DNA of 8,900 bases, from the NCBI GenBank assembly GCA_964429875.1, contig CAYSDL010000056.1, forward strand, positions 1 through 8,900, given 5' to 3'. The DNA is from CAYSDL01 sp964429875 (GTDB lineage: Bacteria > Fidelibacterota > Marinisomatia > SCGC-AAA003-L08 > D37C17). The notes beneath the pieces are model-generated. The model searched no databases. It saw nothing but the letters and a program-made list of their open reading frames with translations, and was not told where the DNA came from. This document shows positions 7,130-8,900 of the stretch, in pieces (position 1 is the first letter of the stretch; each line of letters opens with the position of its first letter). The position numbers and the translations under genes were made by a program.

Positions 7130-8391
7130 TGAAATTTAATAAAATATATATTATTCTGATTTTTATTTCCTGCAATATCATTTATTCTCAAAAAATTCTT
7201 ATTCCAATGGATAACGATCAAAATGATCATCTTAAAGCTTATGGTCTTGTTTATTATATGCTAACTAAAGCCAATAATGTGGAGTGGTTGCTAAACTATA
7301 GGGGAGGATCATTTTTATTAAATAGTCAGGATATATTATTTAAAGAGGCTCAATTACGTGGAGTAACTCTTTATAATGTTAATGAAAATCAAACTATTGA
7401 TATATATAAAGATATAGATAATAATAACATGGATATAATTTTATTGGAAAAATCTCCTAAAATAGCTGTCTATTCTCCAAAAGATAAACAACCTTGGGAT
7501 GACGCTGTTACTCTTGCATTAACATATGCTGAAGTAAATTATGAAACAATATTTGATGATGAAGTATTATCTGGCGATTTATCAAAATATGACTGGCTTC
7601 ATCTTCATCATGAGGATTTTACTGGACAATATGGGAAATTTTATAAAAGTTTTAGAAACACTTCGTGGTATAAAAAATTAGAAAATGATTTCAAAAGAAT
7701 TGCTTACAATAATGGTTTTGATACTGTACATAAACTAAAAAAAACAATAGCTTCTAAAATTAAGGATTACATTAATAATGGAGGGTTTATATTTGCAATG
7801 TGTTCTGCTACAGATTCATTTGATATTGCTCTAGCTTCACAAAATATTGATATTGCTGCAAGTGCTTTTGATGGGACCCCCATTGATAATAATTATCAAT
7901 CAAAATTAAAATTTGATAATACTTTAGCCTTTGAAAATTTTACACTATATACTGATCCATTTATTTATGAGTATTCTAATATTGACTATCCCCCTAGTCA
8001 CAAACCTAACACAAGGGGAGCTGAAGCAGATTATTTTACTTTATTTGAGTTTTCTGCAAAATGGGACCCAGTCCCAACTATGCTAACACAAAATCATGTT
8101 TCTGTTATTAATGGTTTTATGGGACAAACAACCGGCTATAATAAAAATTTAATCAAGAAACATGTTTTAGTTATGGGTGAAGATCCCTCTAGTGAGCAAG
8201 CAAAGTATCTACATGGAAACTTTGGTAAGGGAACTTTTACATTTCTTGGAGGACATGATCCCGAAGATTACAAACATTATGTAGGAGATCCTCCAACTGA
8301 TTTATCACTTCACAGAAATTCTCCAGGATATAGATTAATATTAAATAATATTTTATTCCCAGCTGCTAAAAAGAAAAAAAAGAAAACTTAA
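7129..8391 (+). CDS. Exported 'asparagine synthetase B'-labelled FCB protein (function unknown)
   Basis: A 420-residue protein with signal peptide at about 1-20 (cleavage likely after IIYS, before QK). It closely fits a family found across Bacteroidota and relatives and routinely labelled asparagine synthetase B: QKILIPMDNDQ (21-31), HLKAYG (34-39), WLLNYRGGSF (53-62), YSPKDKQPWDDAVTLALTYA (115-134), YDWLHLHHEDFTGQYG (154-169), GGFIFAMCSATDSFDIAL (218-235), KWDPVPTMLTQNH (311-323), GFMGQTT (329-335), GGHDPEDYKHYVG (374-386), and NSPGYRLILNNILFPAAKKKK. Real AsnB has an N-terminal Cys2 glutaminase and an SGGxDS ATP-binding loop; neither is present, and a secreted protein would lack cytosolic ATP. 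The layout resembles a GATase1/ThuA-like fold with Cys225 in a nucleophile-like turn. It ends with a run of six lysines. Last gene of the operon, starting at the TAATG overlap with the TPR gene. Family membership is near certain; activity is unknown. Confidence 0.9.
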   Translation: MKFNKIYIILIFISCNIIYSQKILIPMDNDQNDHLKAYGLVYYMLTKANNVEWLLNYRGGSFLLNSQDILFKEAQLRGVTLYNVNENQTIDIYKDIDNNNMDIILLEKSPKIAVYSPKDKQPWDDAVTLALTYAEVNYETIFDDEVLSGDLSKYDWLHLHHEDFTGQYGKFYKSFRNTSWYKKLENDFKRIAYNNGFDTVHKLKKTIASKIKDYINNGGFIFAMCSATDSFDIALASQNIDIAASAFDGTPIDNNYQSKLKFDNTLAFENFTLYTDPFIYEYSNIDYPPSHKPNTRGAEADYFTLFEFSAKWDPVPTMLTQNHVSVINGFMGQTTGYNKNLIKKHVLVMGEDPSSEQAKYLHGNFGKGTFTFLGGHDPEDYKHYVGDPPTDLSLHRNSPGYRLILNNILFPAAKKKKKKT

Positions 8392-8900
8392 CTTGAAGCA
8401 CTTTCATATCTAAGCAAACCTCTTTTCCATATAAAAGTAGTTATCCACAAAAATATAACAGTTACAATAATTTGCAAAATAAGCAATTTAATATTTGGCC
8501 CAAAAATTAAAAAACGTGCAGGGACAGAAGAAATCATTGCCATGGGAAAAATAGTAAATAATATTTTTCTAAAAAAATTTTTATAGATAGAATCAGGTCT
8601 CCTAGAATATTTGATTAACTCTCCTGCTAACCACCCAGCATAAGAAAAATTTCTAAACCAAAATACTAATGAAGCTATAATAAATTCAAAGGAATAAAAA
8701 ATAAGCATTCCTAGTATCAAGGATATATCAAAGAAAAAATAATTGACTAAAATAAAAGTATTCCCATGATAAGAATATGTTAACTTTATAAGCAATGTCG
8801 CCAAAATTATCATAGATATCAGCGCGTATGTATTAACATATCTACAAGAAATAAAAAATTGAGAATTAACTGGTTTTAATAAAATAAAATCAAGGTCCCC
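8388..8900 (-). CDS. ABC-2 family transporter permease (DUF990/ABC-2_6-like), partial, 5' end off window
   Basis: The minus-strand frame is open from base 8900 to the TAA at 8390-8388, giving 170 residues of the C-terminal part. The ATG at 8813 is internal: the frame upstream of it encodes GDLDFILLKPVNSQF, the typical loop of ABC-2 permeases of the DUF990 type (usually G-x-LD-x-x-L-x-KP/RP). Downstream come several hydrophobic helices (about visible residues 24-39, 50-85 and 110-160), an RRPDSIYKNFFRKIL loop followed by FPMAMISSVPARFL, and the C-terminal RYESASS, all characteristic of this family. Family members form the membrane part of ABC exporters and normally pair with a second permease and an ATPase; these would lie beyond the right edge. 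The substrate cannot be told from this piece. It converges on the operon and overlaps its last gene by 4 nt, so it is a separate transcription unit. Confidence 0.85.
   Translation of the reverse strand, partial: GDLDFILLKPVNSQFFISCRYVNTYALISMIILATLLIKLTYSYHGNTFILVNYFFFDISLILGMLIFYSFEFIIASLVFWFRNFSYAGWLAGELIKYSRRPDSIYKNFFRKILFTIFPMAMISSVPARFLIFGPNIKLLILQIIVTVIFLWITTFIWKRGLLRYESASS

Noticed and set aside
7162..7173. Possible lipobox FISC (residues 12-15) in the AsnB-like protein, making it a lipoprotein
   Set aside because: Phe at -3 is atypical for a lipobox, and a better signal peptidase I site (IIYS before QKILIPMD) sits where relatives, as I recall them, are cleaved.
8362..8400. Intrinsic terminator at the operon end
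   Set aside because: The A-rich run has no G/C-rich inverted repeat beside it; it encodes the Lys tail and is on the wrong strand for a plus-strand U-tract.
1..8900. CRISPR array, tRNA, rRNA, transposon or toxin-antitoxin genes
   Set aside because: I found no regularly spaced repeats, no cloverleaf-like or conserved rRNA segments, no transposase motifs and no paired small ORFs.

Overview
This window is very AT-rich DNA, with G+C around a quarter by eye. It carries six protein-coding genes packed with almost no non-coding sequence. I see no RNA genes, CRISPR arrays, phage genes or insertion sequences. The protein families (DUF4159, a DUF4175-like coiled-coil membrane protein, and the exported protein usually labelled 'asparagine synthetase B'), the Sec-type signal peptides and an outer-membrane-barrel-like protein point to a Gram-negative member of the FCB group. 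The low G+C and streamlined layout would suit a marine lineage such as Marinimicrobia (SAR406) or a small-genome Bacteroidota. The group assignment is fairly firm; the phylum is a guess.

Layout. Bases 1-1206 (minus) hold an exported beta-rich, barrel-like protein with a helical TPR-like C-terminal part; it runs off the left edge. A 101-bp divergent spacer (1207-1307) is the only real intergenic region and should hold promoters for both directions. Bases 1308-8391 (plus) form a tight four-gene operon: a DUF4159 protein, a 1108-residue DUF4175-like protein, a TPR protein, and an 'AsnB-like' exported protein. The junctions are a 7-nt gap, a 14-nt overlap and a 1-nt overlap. Bases 8388-8900 (minus) are the C-terminal part of an ABC-2 family permease that enters from the right edge; its stop codon overlaps that of the operon's last gene by 4 nt.

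Working together (inference). Every operon product appears to act outside the cytoplasm. The DUF4175-like protein is anchored by N-terminal membrane helices, with Ig-like and long coiled-coil regions in the periplasm. The DUF4159, TPR and AsnB-like proteins each start with a signal peptide. The first and last proteins share what looks like the same glutamine-amidotransferase/ThuA-like core, with Cys at the nucleophile-like position only in the last one. The operon therefore reads as an uncharacterised cell-envelope assembly with two related alpha/beta domains, a TPR adaptor and a membrane-anchored coiled-coil scaffold. No function has been shown from this sequence, and the 'asparagine synthetase' label is not supported by any motif here.
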